This document shows positions 1 through 8,882 of a DNA stretch of 64,000 bases, one piece after another (within the stretch, counting starts at the first letter, position 1; every line of letters starts with the position of its first letter). Where the stretch lies: NCBI RefSeq assembly GCF_000214375.1, contig NC_015578.1, positions 1,364,001-1,428,000 of the forward strand. Reading direction: 5' to 3'. The notes beneath the pieces are model-generated. The model did no database searches and was not told the origin of the DNA. It worked only from the letters and a program-made list of their open reading frames with translations. Position numbers and translations under genes: made by a program. The DNA comes from Treponema primitia ZAS-2 (GTDB taxonomy: Bacteria > Spirochaetota > Spirochaetia > Treponematales > Breznakiellaceae).

Positions 1-831
1 CTGCGAATATCCGGAATAGTAAAGCTGTTTGTTATTATCCTTGTCGCCCTGATGGTTGTGGCTTGCAATGTGGACCTCTTTGGATTTTTTGCCGCCAACG
101 AACAGGATGACAGGCTGGAAAGCAGGGATATTTTCAATTTTCTCGGACCTTCCGATCAGGGACGCGATTTAGGGGCTGCTTATTCCTTTGTCGTGGTGAG
201 CGATACCCATATAGAGGATGGTAATGCCCACGGGCTTGAAAAACTGGCCTATGCTGTCAGTGCTGCCGGTGATAAGTTTGTGGTTGTCACCGGGGATATT
301 ACCCAGAACGGGAAACGGGAGGATCTGAATAAATTTATTAGTATAGCCGAAGAATTGCGAAAAGCAGGGATTCCCTGCTATCCGGTCATCGGAAACCACG
401 ATATTTATTTTGACAATTGGCCTGTGTGGAAAGAATTGATAGGATCAACCAGTTATCGAATTGATCACAGTAATACAACTCTTTTTATTCTTGATTCTGC
501 CAATGCTTCCTTTGGATCCGATCAGCTGGACTGGCTTCAGCAGGGACTGGGTTCAGCGAAGGAACATGTCTTTGTATTCACCCATACCAATCTGTTTACA
601 GAATCACCCGGTGATATCATGCAGATCACCGACTCCCGCGAACGGGCCCGGATCGTGTCTATCCTGAAGGGCCGCTGCGATGTCATGTTCATGGGCCATG
701 TTCACCACCGTATCATCCGGGAAGTCGGGGGGGTCAGGTACATTAACCTTGAAGATTATGTGGGCTACCGCACGTACTGCCGGGTTTACGTAGGTCCCGG
801 GGGTATAAGCTGGGCGTTTGAGAAACTGTAG
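1..831 (+). CDS. Metallophosphoesterase lipoprotein (5' end outside window)
   Basis: Calcineurin-like phosphoesterase, predicted to hydrolyse a phosphoester with a two-metal centre. The metal motifs are all visible in order: SDTH, TGD, GNHD, a later THTN histidine, and GHVHH. The frame is open from base 1, and the bases before the ATG at 52 encode a hydrophobic stretch that ends in VVAC (Cys codon 64-66). This is a lipoprotein signal peptide with a lipobox, so the true start lies left of the window and the ATG at 52 is internal. The product should be a membrane-anchored, extracytoplasmic enzyme. The substrate cannot be told from sequence. Confidence 0.85.
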   Translation: MRISGIVKLFVIILVALMVVACNVDLFGFFAANEQDDRLESRDIFNFLGPSDQGRDLGAAYSFVVVSDTHIEDGNAHGLEKLAYAVSAAGDKFVVVTGDITQNGKREDLNKFISIAEELRKAGIPCYPVIGNHDIYFDNWPVWKELIGSTSYRIDHSNTTLFILDSANASFGSDQLDWLQQGLGSAKEHVFVFTHTNLFTESPGDIMQITDSRERARIVSILKGRCDVMFMGHVHHRIIREVGGVRYINLEDYVGYRTYCRVYVGPGGISWAFEKL

Positions 832-903
832 GCTCTTTGCAAAGGCAATTTTTTTGATAATTTGAATATTGCCATCCTTTTCCCCCTATAGTACAATGCG
901 CAT

Positions 904-1518
904 ATGGTTAAGGAATTCCTCCCCTATGACATGGTCCGCAATAATGCCCTGAAACTGGCCCATCGTATCTACCATGACGGCTTCATCCCCGATGTGATCT
1001 ACGTGTCCCTCCGGGGCGGGGCCTACCTGGGGAATGTGATAAGCGAGTACTTCAAGATAGTCCGCCGGGGCAGTCGCCCGGTGTACTATGCCGCCGTGGT
1101 AGCCCGGTCCTATACAGGGGTCCGGGAATCAGATCAGGTGAAGGTTGAAGGTTGGACCTATGCGCCGGAACACCTGCGCATCGGGGACAAGGTGCTCCTG
1201 GTGGACGATATCTTTGATTCAGGCAGGACCATCAACCACCTCACAGGGGTCATCCTGGAAAAGGGCATACCCCGGGATGACATCAAGGTGGCGGTTCACG
1301 ATTATAAGTACGTCTACGATAAGGGGGAACAGCTCCCCATACAGCCCGATTACTGGTGCCGTAAGCACGAGCTTTCTGTTAAAGATGAGGACCTTTGGAT
1401 CCACTATATGAGCCATGAACTGGTAGGCCTCAGTCCCGCCGAGCTGGAGGAACATTACTACGCCCATGATCCGGAACTCCGGGCTGTCCTGGATGTGCTG
1501 AAAGGCTCCGACAATTAG
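904..1518 (+). CDS. Phosphoribosyltransferase family protein
   Basis: Type I phosphoribosyltransferase, 204 aa, likely a purine (hypoxanthine/guanine/xanthine) salvage enzyme that joins a base to PRPP. The PRPP-binding loop VLLVDDIFDSGRT lies near residues 98-110, and an early SLRGGAYLGN loop fits the pyrophosphate-binding segment. The rest matches the family fold in length. The stop codon overlaps the ribosome-binding site of the next gene, rnhB, so the two are probably co-transcribed. Substrate specificity is inferred from the general family only. Confidence 0.8.
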   Translation: MVKEFLPYDMVRNNALKLAHRIYHDGFIPDVIYVSLRGGAYLGNVISEYFKIVRRGSRPVYYAAVVARSYTGVRESDQVKVEGWTYAPEHLRIGDKVLLVDDIFDSGRTINHLTGVILEKGIPRDDIKVAVHDYKYVYDKGEQLPIQPDYWCRKHELSVKDEDLWIHYMSHELVGLSPAELEEHYYAHDPELRAVLDVLKGSDN

Positions 1519-1527
1519 GAGGCAGCC

Positions 1528-2139
1528 TTGATCTGCGGCCTTGACGAAGCCGGGCGCGGTCCTCTGGCGGGGCCGGTTTGCGCCGCTGCAGTGGTCCTTC
1601 CCCCGGACTTCCCCCGGGAGATCCTGGGGGATTCCAAGAAACTCAGCAAAGAAAAGCGGGAAGCTGCCCGGGGGATCATCATGAAAGACGCCCTAGCCTG
1701 GGGCATAGGCTGGGCCGATCATGAGGAAATCGACAAAATCAACATACTCCGGGCCAGCCTCCTGGCCATGGAGCGGGCCTTTGAAGCCCTGGCCGCCATG
1801 TTGGCAGGGCCGGGGGGCGCTGGCTTGCCCTTAAGCGCCCTGGAAGCCATCGTTGACGGGCTCTATATCCCGGAAATTGCCATCCCCTGCATCGCCCTGG
1901 TAAAGGCGGACGGCAAAATCCCCGAGGTTATGGCCGCTTCCATCCTCGCCAAGACCGAGCGGGACCGGGAAATGGAACGCTACGCCAAGCTCTACCCCCA
2001 GTACGGCTATGAAAAGCACAAGGGCTATCCCACCAAGGCCCACCGGGAGGCGGTGCTCCGCTACGGGCCTTCCCCCATACAGCGGCTGAGCTTCCGGGTT
2101 AAAGGGGATATACAGCCGGAGTTGTTCGGGGAAGGGTGA
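1528..2139 (+). CDS. rnhB: Ribonuclease HII
   Basis: RNase HII cleaves the RNA strand of RNA-DNA hybrids and removes misincorporated ribonucleotides. The N-terminal GLDEAGRGPLAG carries the catalytic Asp-Glu pair. MAASILAKTERD and the HKGYPTKAH motif follow in the usual order, and 203 aa is normal for the family. The start is a TTG at 1528, chosen because a perfect AGGAGG (1517-1522) sits 5 nt upstream and overlaps the stop codon of the previous gene. No ATG fits this position. Confidence 0.93.
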   Translation: MICGLDEAGRGPLAGPVCAAAVVLPPDFPREILGDSKKLSKEKREAARGIIMKDALAWGIGWADHEEIDKINILRASLLAMERAFEALAAMLAGPGGAGLPLSALEAIVDGLYIPEIAIPCIALVKADGKIPEVMAASILAKTERDREMERYAKLYPQYGYEKHKGYPTKAHREAVLRYGPSPIQRLSFRVKGDIQPELFGEG

Positions 2140-2236
2140 GAAGCGCTGGCAGCCTCCTTGGCGGCGGGCTGCGGGGGCCGTTTTCCCTTGCCTGGGGCCT
2201 TAAAAGCTGGTATACTCTGTGGGTAAGGAGAAGCGT

Positions 2237-2476
2237 ATGCCCCAAGTTCAGACCATGACTTTAGAAGAACGGTTTGCTATAGCCGATAAGGCGCGTGAGT
2301 TGGAGGAGGCCGGTAAAAAAAACGAAAGCACTATGTATATGATACAACATTACCCCATGCCTCCGTATCTGGCTAAATTTGCCAAAAGTCACATGGGAGC
2401 CGATTTCCTTATAAAAGGTGGTTTTAACCTAGCGGAAGCAGAGGAAGAATTTGGAAAAGACTGGCTTGCTGTATGA
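2237..2476 (+). CDS. Hypothetical small protein, first of a two-gene pair
   Basis: Unrecognised 79-aa protein. The ATG at 2237 was chosen because AAGGAG lies at 2225-2230; a TATACT -10-like box is at 2211-2216. The N-terminal part (TMTLEERFAIADKARELEEAGK) looks helical and charged, and no known domain was seen. It overlaps the next reading frame by about 26 bases, the arrangement of translationally coupled pairs such as toxin-antitoxin modules. The partner is interrupted (see 2451-3002), so the pair may be decaying. Confidence 0.6.
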   Translation: MPQVQTMTLEERFAIADKARELEEAGKKNESTMYMIQHYPMPPYLAKFAKSHMGADFLIKGGFNLAEAEEEFGKDWLAV

Positions 2477-3002
2477 GGTATTTAAAAGCGTTTACAACAT
2501 TGATCTAGGGCGAAAAGGGTTTGCCACCGATGGCGGTGAACATCAGGGGCGGCTCTTTTACGAAAGCGGCATTTCCTCAGCCATGTTTTGTTTTCAGGAA
2601 GCCCAAGCAGCGGGAGACTGCGAGCTTTTAATACTTGCTGAAGAGACTTTTTTACAGCAGGAGCTTCATTTTTTCGAAGCTGAAGACACCATAACCCTCA
2701 ATAGCCTTACCTAGGCAATCCAGGACTTTGAAGATTCCCTCCGCTCCCTCAAAATCGTAGAAGTTAAAACCCTATACCAAGCAGCGGAAGCTACCTACTC
2801 AACAACAAAAAACCGTATTCGGGGATTTCCAAAGGACATTTTTCACCAGGCCTGTAATGCCCACTATACCCGGCTGAGTAACTCCCTCCGTACCCCCGGG
2901 ATCAACATGAAAGAAAAGGCGGTTATACAGCAGCGCATGGCGAACATGAAAACTGCTGTGAGTAGCTATATAGAGAAACAAAAGACAGCGTTACGGGGCT
3001 GA
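2451..3002 (+). pseudogene. Hypothetical protein interrupted by an in-frame TAG
   Basis: One reading frame of 183 codons is broken only by the TAG at 2712-2714. The first part, from a TTG at 2451, encodes about 87 residues. The same frame then continues uninterrupted for about 95 codons to the TGA at 3000-3002, with ordinary protein-like content (AIQDFEDSLRSLKIVEVKTL, then RTPGINMKEKAVIQQRMANM). The continuation reads smoothly across the stop, so this is most simply one gene of about 180 aa that has suffered a nonsense mutation. No function was recognised. It overlaps the upstream small gene. Confidence 0.65.
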
Positions 3003-3029
3003 GTTTGTTGTTTAGCTAAAATAGCTTAA

Positions 3030-3662
3030 TTATAGTTCCCCTATTGCCGCAAGGGCCCCAATAAAACAACCGTTTAATACTGCGAGGGGTTCAAATTTAT
3101 AAAACAGTATTGCTGTTTTATCATAGAGGATCTGCAATTTTGTGGGGTATTCTTCGTCACCTTCATAATAAACTATTTTTATTGGAATCTTGGGCAACAT
3201 CGAATATCGCCAGGTGTATTTCAAATTTGATTTGTTTTCCTCAAATACCATGCCGAGTTTTTCAGCGACTCTGCAAAATTTTTGATAATCAGCGCCATAA
3301 ACCCTTCCCAGGGCGTTATTAAAGATATCTCCGCTGTCACCTTCACGGAACACTCCTCCGGAAAAACTGGTGATAACGCAAAAATCATTCAGAGGGTCCA
3401 GGTTTGCTTCGGACAGGACATAATAGCCAAGGACGCTTTTTAAGTTGTAGTCAAATCCTTCAGATTTGCAGGACCAGGCTATATTCTGTTCTGTAAGGTG
3501 GACGCCTTTTTTATTAACCAGGTATGTTCGTCCTAAGAATTCAACCGAAACTTCATCCCGGGATGGTTGTTTAAGGTTGAGCCTTTTTGCTGCGTCTTCA
3601 AAATCACAATCATGCAACAGTTTTGCTACCCAATCGTAGGTTTTTTCATAGCCTTTCTGCAT
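3030..3662 (-). CDS. DUF3786 domain-containing protein
   Basis: A 210-aa cytoplasmic protein. The C-terminal half, with MLPKIPIKIVYYEGDEEYPT followed by a DKTAILFYKFEPLAVLNG segment, resembles DUF3786, a family I associate mainly with anaerobes and whose function I do not know. No signal peptide, membrane helix or metal motif stands out. The gene is transcribed alone, converging on the broken gene at 2451-3002 and divergent from the kinase operon at 4072. The family call rests on recognition of the C-terminal motif. Confidence 0.65.
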   Translation of the reverse strand: MQKGYEKTYDWVAKLLHDCDFEDAAKRLNLKQPSRDEVSVEFLGRTYLVNKKGVHLTEQNIAWSCKSEGFDYNLKSVLGYYVLSEANLDPLNDFCVITSFSGGVFREGDSGDIFNNALGRVYGADYQKFCRVAEKLGMVFEENKSNLKYTWRYSMLPKIPIKIVYYEGDEEYPTKLQILYDKTAILFYKFEPLAVLNGCFIGALAAIGEL

Positions 3663-4071
3663 ATTGCTTACTCCTTTCTATATAAAACGTGCATCTTATT
3701 TAAACTCTACCATTGGGTTGACAAGCATACAAGCTCTACTTCCTCAGGCAGAAACGGGCCCTGGTAAACCAGGGGGCGCAACTTGCAACGGAGTTTCCCG
3801 GGCGGTATATCCGGACTGGAGCTTCCACGGTTCGCCTCGCCATCCTGAGCCAGGGGGAGAATACCCCGTTTTGCGAACATGAAAGTCTCCATAAGTTACT
3901 ATATATAGAAACAAAAACCATCCTTAGCGCCCCTTCCGGGTAAAAAGCTGAATTTTCGCATATCCTAAATAATTTATTGAGAATTTTATTGAACAACCCG
4001 GCTTTTTCCTATACTATAGGCTTGAGAGGGTGTAACCTGTCTCCAGTCTTTTGAATGAAGGATTTTTAACT
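3663..4071. other. Intergenic region between divergent genes
   Basis: About 400 bases without a convincing gene. It holds a perfect 6-bp hairpin with a TAAA loop (3759-3774). Next to it, at 3776-3801, is a stretch closely similar to 35321-35347, sharing the core ACTTGCAACG followed by AGTT(T/C)CCC. The right end carries a promoter-like region for the kinase operon. The several overlapping short reading frames have no ribosome-binding sites and are not called. Confidence 0.5.
3989..4017 (+). promoter_or_regulatory. Candidate promoter of the galactokinase-like operon
   Basis: TTGAAC (3989-3994) and TACTAT (4012-4017) are 17 bases apart. An overlapping TATACT at 4010-4015 gives a 15-base spacer. 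It sits about 55 bases before the kinase start. Assigned by sequence match only. Confidence 0.4.
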
Positions 4072-5238
4072 ATGCTGGACATCGGTCCCATCCACCGTAC
4101 GGAATACGAGATAGACGCCGACCGACCCGAGACTGTTGTCATTGCCGAAGCGCCCGGCAGAATTCACTTTTTGGGTGAACATGGTGAGCCAAAGGCCGGA
4201 TTATTTTTGTCATCCGCTATTGATCGGTATATCCGGGTAGCCGTGAGTGTTAGAAAGGATAACTCCCTGCGTTTTTATGCAGCAGACCTGGGGGAACGGA
4301 AGCGTACCACCCTGGTTAACCTCAAATTTAAGCGGGAGGACCGCTGGGCCAACTATATTAAGGTAGCTATCCAGGTTTTTGCCGATTTGGGCTACCCTGT
4401 AAAGGGGCTGAACTTTACTGTTGGGGGAAATATCCCCCAGCAAGTGGGGCTGGCCTCTTCTTCCGCCATTGAAGTGGCCTCCGCAGTGGCTTTGAAGGGC
4501 TTTTTTCAGGCTTCTATCAGCGATAAAGAGCTTTTGAACCGACTTATTGCTGCCCAGGCTGCTTTTTTTGGAAAGAATACCAGCCCAGTGGACTATCTTA
4601 TCGCTTTTAATGCCCGTAAAGATCATTTTCTTCTGGTAGATGAGGCTTCTCTGGAGGTGCGGCGGATAAAATCCCCTCTGGGGAAATATAAAATTCTGAT
4701 CATGGACTCCCGGGTGCCCCGACTGGGAGTGGAAGATGAGCTGAAACAGCGGCGGCAGGATATCAAAAGGGGACTGGAGCTGCTTTCCCAGAAAAAAACC
4801 GGGACCAGTTTCCGGGATTACGCGGCCTTGGACCTGGTGGAATCCATGGGTGACCTGCCCGAGGAGATACGCCGGCGTTCCATGCACATAGTCCAGGAGA
4901 TACGCCGGGTCTATGATGCCGAGGATGCCTTGAAACACCAGGATTTTCCGCTTCTGTCTAAGGTGCTCCTCCATTCCCATGAAAGCCTCCGGGACCTCTA
5001 CGAAGTTTCCTGCCCCGAGATAGACTGGCTGGTGAAACGGGCCCAGGAGATCGAGGGGGTTCTGGGTTCCCGTATGACCGGCCAGGGCTTTGGGGGTTGT
5101 ACCTACACGATTATCACCGAAAGCGCTATTGACGAATACAAGCGCCGTTTTGAGGATTATGAACGGATCTTTGGGTTTCATCCCCTGATCCATCCTATAC
5201 GGCCCGCGGCTGCTGCCCGGGTTATTGAGGTACAATGA
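4072..5238 (+). CDS. Galactokinase-like GHMP-family sugar kinase
   Basis: GHMP-superfamily kinase of 388 aa, most like galactokinase, which makes galactose 1-phosphate from galactose and ATP. The N-terminal signature reads APGRIHFLGEHGEPKAG. The glycine-rich ATP loop is GLASSSAIEVAS, the VDYLIAF segment supplies the catalytic-base aspartate, and the C-terminal GQGFGGCTYTII motif is present. The usual GEHTDY reads GEHGEP here, so the aspartate that contacts galactose C4/C3 hydroxyls is replaced by Glu and the true sugar may differ. The ATG at 4072 is preferred over the upstream TTG at 4051 because AAGGA lies at 4058-4062. The stop overlaps the surE start by 4 bases. Confidence 0.78.
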   Translation: MLDIGPIHRTEYEIDADRPETVVIAEAPGRIHFLGEHGEPKAGLFLSSAIDRYIRVAVSVRKDNSLRFYAADLGERKRTTLVNLKFKREDRWANYIKVAIQVFADLGYPVKGLNFTVGGNIPQQVGLASSSAIEVASAVALKGFFQASISDKELLNRLIAAQAAFFGKNTSPVDYLIAFNARKDHFLLVDEASLEVRRIKSPLGKYKILIMDSRVPRLGVEDELKQRRQDIKRGLELLSQKKTGTSFRDYAALDLVESMGDLPEEIRRRSMHIVQEIRRVYDAEDALKHQDFPLLSKVLLHSHESLRDLYEVSCPEIDWLVKRAQEIEGVLGSRMTGQGFGGCTYTIITESAIDEYKRRFEDYERIFGFHPLIHPIRPAAAARVIEVQ

Positions 5239-6017
5239 ACATACTGCTGACCAATGATGACGGTATAAGCTGCGAAGGGCTGCTCCGGCTTGCGGACGCC
5301 CTGCGGGAGTTGAAACAACATACTATTTACGTACTTGCCCCGGATCGGGAGCGTTCCGGGGTGTCCAATTGCATTTCCTTTTACGACTCTATCAGGATTC
5401 GGGATCTGGGGAACAATACCTGGACCTGCTCGGGAACCCCCGCAGACTGTGCGCTTTTGGGGATTCTGGGGGCTCTCCCGGTAAAGCCTGACCTGGTAGT
5501 TTCGGGTATCAATGCCGGGGCAAACCTGGGTACCGATTTGGTCTATTCGGGCACCGCTGCGGCGGCTCGGCAGGCCGCCCTTCATGGTATCCCCGCCATT
5601 GCCCTTTCTCTGGTGATCCATGAGGGCCCGGTGTTCTGGGAACCTGCGGTGGCCTATGCCCGGGATCATCTGGAGGAACTGATCGCCTTTTGGAAGGAAG
5701 ATACCTTTGTTAATGTCAATTTCCCCAATAGCCCCTCCTATACTGCCCCTCCGGTGCTAAGCTTTCCAAGCCGCCGCCGTTACCAGGATAGCTTAACGTC
5801 CTTTGACGCTCCGGATGGTTACCGGTATTGTTTTGTCAAAGGGAGCGGCGTGGTGGTTGAAGATGAACTTGATTCAGATTCTGATGCGGTTTCCCGGAAC
5901 CGGGTGTCTATGAGCCCGGTGTTTATCCATCCGGTGGTGCTGCGGGACATCTGTTCCCACGCCCCGGAGCATAGTATCACTTCGGCCCGAAGCGCCGTGG
6001 TGAATGGCAAAAGGTAG
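5235..6017 (+). CDS. surE: 5'/3'-nucleotidase SurE
   Basis: SurE, a metal-dependent nucleotidase of stationary-phase survival, removes phosphate from nucleoside monophosphates. The N-terminal MNILLTNDDGI supplies the metal-binding Asp-Asp pair. PDRERSGVSN and VVSGINAGANLGTDLVYSGT are the other hallmark motifs, all in the expected order. The 260-aa length is normal. The gene starts inside the stop region of the upstream kinase (ATGA overlap) and is followed 3 bases later by a TPR gene, so it is mid-operon. Confidence 0.93.
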   Translation: MNILLTNDDGISCEGLLRLADALRELKQHTIYVLAPDRERSGVSNCISFYDSIRIRDLGNNTWTCSGTPADCALLGILGALPVKPDLVVSGINAGANLGTDLVYSGTAAAARQAALHGIPAIALSLVIHEGPVFWEPAVAYARDHLEELIAFWKEDTFVNVNFPNSPSYTAPPVLSFPSRRRYQDSLTSFDAPDGYRYCFVKGSGVVVEDELDSDSDAVSRNRVSMSPVFIHPVVLRDICSHAPEHSITSARSAVVNGKR

Positions 6018-6020
6018 AAT

Positions 6021-6719
6021 ATGGCAGGAAACAGGGCTTCTGAGGATAAATTACAGGAAGGGATACGGCTTTTCAATCTAAAACGTTGGGATCCGGCGCT
6101 TCAGGAATTTCTCAGGATCGATGCGGGGCAGTGCAGTGCCGAAGAGGTTACTGAAATTGCCTATTACCTTGGGCTCTGTTATATGAAATTGGAACGTCAT
6201 GAGGACGCCTTGATCTACCTGGAGCAGGTAGTTACCAATAGCGAGGAACCCTTGCGGGTTTACCAGTGCCGTTTGACCCTGGCCTATATTTATGTGACAA
6301 CCAAGCGGGCCAAGATGGCGGAGTTTGAGCTGCAAAGGCTTTCTCAGAGCGGTTTCGAGTCGGTACAGATCTACACCACCCTGGGGTATGCCGCCTGGTC
6401 CCAGAAAAATTTTAAAGGGGCGGTTGAATTCTACGAGCAAGCCCTGGAGATGGATGAAAAAAACGCTACCGCCATGAACGGGCTGGGGTATATCCTGGTG
6501 GACTCCAATATCGATCTGGCCAGGGGCCTGCGATTCTGCCGAAGGGCGGTTGACCATGCCCCCCAGAACGCCTCCTACATGGATTCCCTGGGCTGGGCTT
6601 ATTATAAAAACGGGGATACCCAGGAAGCCAGGATTTGGCTGCGCCGTGCCTTTGAATTGGCCCCCCATAACCCGGTGATTCGGGCCCACATGCGTCTGGT
6701 GGTCGGGGAAGCTTCATGA
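6021..6719 (+). CDS. Tetratricopeptide repeat protein
   Basis: A 232-aa protein made almost wholly of TPR-type helical pairs. Clear units include YYLGLCYMKLERHEDALIYL, YTTLGYAAWSQKNFKGAVEF and the following YMDSLGWAYYKNGDTQEARI. There is no signal peptide, so it is probably a cytoplasmic scaffold. It is tightly coupled on both sides: surE ends 3 bases upstream and the next gene starts within its stop codon. A shared envelope-related role with the downstream NHL/VWA-like protein is inferred from this coupling only. Confidence 0.85.
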   Translation: MAGNRASEDKLQEGIRLFNLKRWDPALQEFLRIDAGQCSAEEVTEIAYYLGLCYMKLERHEDALIYLEQVVTNSEEPLRVYQCRLTLAYIYVTTKRAKMAEFELQRLSQSGFESVQIYTTLGYAAWSQKNFKGAVEFYEQALEMDEKNATAMNGLGYILVDSNIDLARGLRFCRRAVDHAPQNASYMDSLGWAYYKNGDTQEARIWLRRAFELAPHNPVIRAHMRLVVGEAS

Positions 6720-8809
6720 AGCTAAGGGCCGCCCCGGGTTTCTCCCTTTTGGTGCTGATATTCCTGGGTGCGGCCGGATTCATCGCTGCCCAAACCGGGG
6801 AAGCGGCGAATTCCCCCACCTGGGGTATCGAGGGAACTGACCGGGATGCCCTTTCCGCCCGAGAGGAATTCCGCCTGGGGGTTCAGGCCTATAACCGCAG
6901 CAGTTTTAACGAGGCGATCCTCTCCTTTGAACGGGCCCTTTCCTACCGCCCTGGGGAACCTCTGATTTTAGACTGGCTTGGCCGCTCCTATTACCGGTCC
7001 GGCATGGAGGATACTGCCCTGCGGCAGTGGCGTTCTGCGGTGGACGCCTACGGCCCTTCCCGTAATGAAACCCTGGTATTGGCTGGCCGCATTGAAACCG
7101 TGCGGAACCGGCGCAGCCTCTTTTCTTTCCTTGACGAAGATATCCGCTATGTGGAGGCCGGCCATTTTCCCGGCAAGGTTGGTGATATCCAGGTATACCG
7201 TCAGCCCACTGCGGTGCTTCCCCTGGAGGATGGCTCTGTATGGGTTGTAGCCTATGGCAGTAATGAACTGGTCCGGATAGACGTGAACGGCATAGTCCGT
7301 CAGCGTCAGCGGGGGCCCTTGAACGGTTTTGACCGGCCCTACGATCTGGTCCAAGGACCGGACGGTAGGCTCTACCTTTCGGAATTTCGGGGCGACAGGG
7401 TAAGCGTCCTCAATAGCCGGGGTGAATGGCAGTTCTACATCGGTTCTAAAGGCCGGGGTGATGGAATGTTTGTGGGTCCCCAGTACATCACCATTGATAA
7501 TGAGGGATACCTCTATGTGGTGGATTACGGTAATAAACGTATCTCTAAATTTGACCCCGATGGAAGCTTTATCCTTTCCTTCGGGGACCGATCTTCTGGC
7601 TTCACAGGCTTTATTTCCCCCACAGGCATTGCCGCCCTGGAAGGCAGGGTTTATGTGGCGGACAACATTACCCGGCAGATCTACATCTTTGACCGTAACG
7701 GCGGCTACCTGGGGATACTCGTGACCGAGGGGCTCAGGAGCCCCGAAAGCCTGAGCCCCTTGCCGGATGGCCGCCTCCTGGTCACCGACGCCAACCGGCT
7801 CCTCATCATTGACCCCAATTCGGCGCTGATCCGCGAAATGGGGCTGCTGGGCAATACCCGGGTGCGTATTGCCGGGGCCAAGCCGGATCTAAACGGCAAT
7901 ATCCTGGCGGCAAATTTTGAAGGGAATGAGGTGTCCATCATGACCCCCCTGGACGATATGGCCGCCGGGCTCTTTGTCCAGATAGAGCGGGTGAATTCCG
8001 ATAGCTTCCCCCTGATTACGGTGGATCTCCAGGTGCAGGACCGGCGGCGCCGGCCCATCATAGGCCTGGATTCCCGAAATTTTGTACTCAGCGAACAGGG
8101 CCGCCTGGCAGGGGAACAAAATTTTCTGGGCGCCGGATACCGTTCGGAAACTTCTGACTTGGCCCTGCTCCTGGATCGATCCCCTGCAGCCTTAAGCCTG
8201 GGACCGGACTTGAATGTAGCCATTCGGGATATCCACGCCGCAGGAGGGCATATAGTATCCCTGATAGCCGCGGGGGAACAGCCCCTGCGCCAGCGGGTTG
8301 AAGGGACCGCCCCTTCGGTTACCGCCCTGGCCGCTTCTGCCCGGGGGACTGCTGCTTCTTATACCCCCCGCTGGCGTTTCGACCTGGGGCTCCGCCTGGC
8401 AGCCACGGACCTTTTAAACGGCCAGCGGAAGCGTGCGGTGGTCTTTATCAGTTCCGGGGAAATGGGGGAACTGGCCTTTGATCAGTACGGCCTTTCAGAA
8501 CTGGCCGCTTACTTAGCTAATAACAATATTATTTTCTATACCGTGATCCTGGGGGGTGCGCAGGCCCCGGAGGAACTCCGTTACCTCTGCGAGCAAACCG
8601 GCGGCGACATTCTGCCCCTCTACCGCCCCGAAGGGATAAGCCCGGTTCTCAGCAGACTGGGTTCCCGTCCTTCCGGTTCCTACACCCTCAGCTACCGCTC
8701 GTCTCTTCCCACTGACTTCGGCCGCGCCTACCTCCCGGTAGAAGCCGAGGTCTACCTCCTGGAACGCTCGGGGCGGGATGCTACGGGGTACTTCCCGCCG
8801 ATGGAATAG
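6716..8809 (+). CDS. Exported TPR / NHL-propeller / VWA-like protein
   Basis: A 697-aa protein. Residues 1-26 form a signal peptide (hydrophobic LLVLIFLGAAGF, then AAQ). A TPR-like segment follows at about 50-110. From about 140 to 390 there are NHL/beta-propeller blades with GYLYVVDYGNKRISKFDPDG and similar repeats. The C-terminal third (about 430-697), with DLALLLDRSP and KRAVVFISSG segments, resembles a von Willebrand factor A domain, although the MIDAS DxSxS motif is not intact (LDRSP). It is likely a periplasmic or surface protein that scaffolds others. It ends the operon that starts at 4072. Confidence 0.75.
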   Translation: MKLRAAPGFSLLVLIFLGAAGFIAAQTGEAANSPTWGIEGTDRDALSAREEFRLGVQAYNRSSFNEAILSFERALSYRPGEPLILDWLGRSYYRSGMEDTALRQWRSAVDAYGPSRNETLVLAGRIETVRNRRSLFSFLDEDIRYVEAGHFPGKVGDIQVYRQPTAVLPLEDGSVWVVAYGSNELVRIDVNGIVRQRQRGPLNGFDRPYDLVQGPDGRLYLSEFRGDRVSVLNSRGEWQFYIGSKGRGDGMFVGPQYITIDNEGYLYVVDYGNKRISKFDPDGSFILSFGDRSSGFTGFISPTGIAALEGRVYVADNITRQIYIFDRNGGYLGILVTEGLRSPESLSPLPDGRLLVTDANRLLIIDPNSALIREMGLLGNTRVRIAGAKPDLNGNILAANFEGNEVSIMTPLDDMAAGLFVQIERVNSDSFPLITVDLQVQDRRRRPIIGLDSRNFVLSEQGRLAGEQNFLGAGYRSETSDLALLLDRSPAALSLGPDLNVAIRDIHAAGGHIVSLIAAGEQPLRQRVEGTAPSVTALAASARGTAASYTPRWRFDLGLRLAATDLLNGQRKRAVVFISSGEMGELAFDQYGLSELAAYLANNNIIFYTVILGGAQAPEELRYLCEQTGGDILPLYRPEGISPVLSRLGSRPSGSYTLSYRSSLPTDFGRAYLPVEAEVYLLERSGRDATGYFPPME

Positions 8810-8847
8810 GCGCTTACCCTGGAAACGATTAGGCAGTCAAAAATGTA

Positions 8848-8876
8848 TTGACAATAGGCACACATTATGATATATT
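8848..8876 (+). promoter_or_regulatory. Promoter of the toxin-antitoxin pair at 8883
   Basis: TTGACA (8848-8853) and TATATT (8871-8876) are separated by exactly 17 bases. The -10 lies only 6 bases before the GTG start, so the leader is very short or absent. Sequence-based call. Confidence 0.6.
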
Positions 8877-8882
8877 TCATTT

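Noticed and set aside
2712-2714. TAG read as pyrrolysine
   Set aside because: No pyrrolysine machinery or methylamine methyltransferase signature is visible; a nonsense mutation is simpler.
4210-5235. Long minus-strand reading frame opposite the galactokinase-like gene
   Set aside because: It mirrors a clear plus-strand gene with family motifs and has no ribosome-binding site or protein-like pattern of its own.
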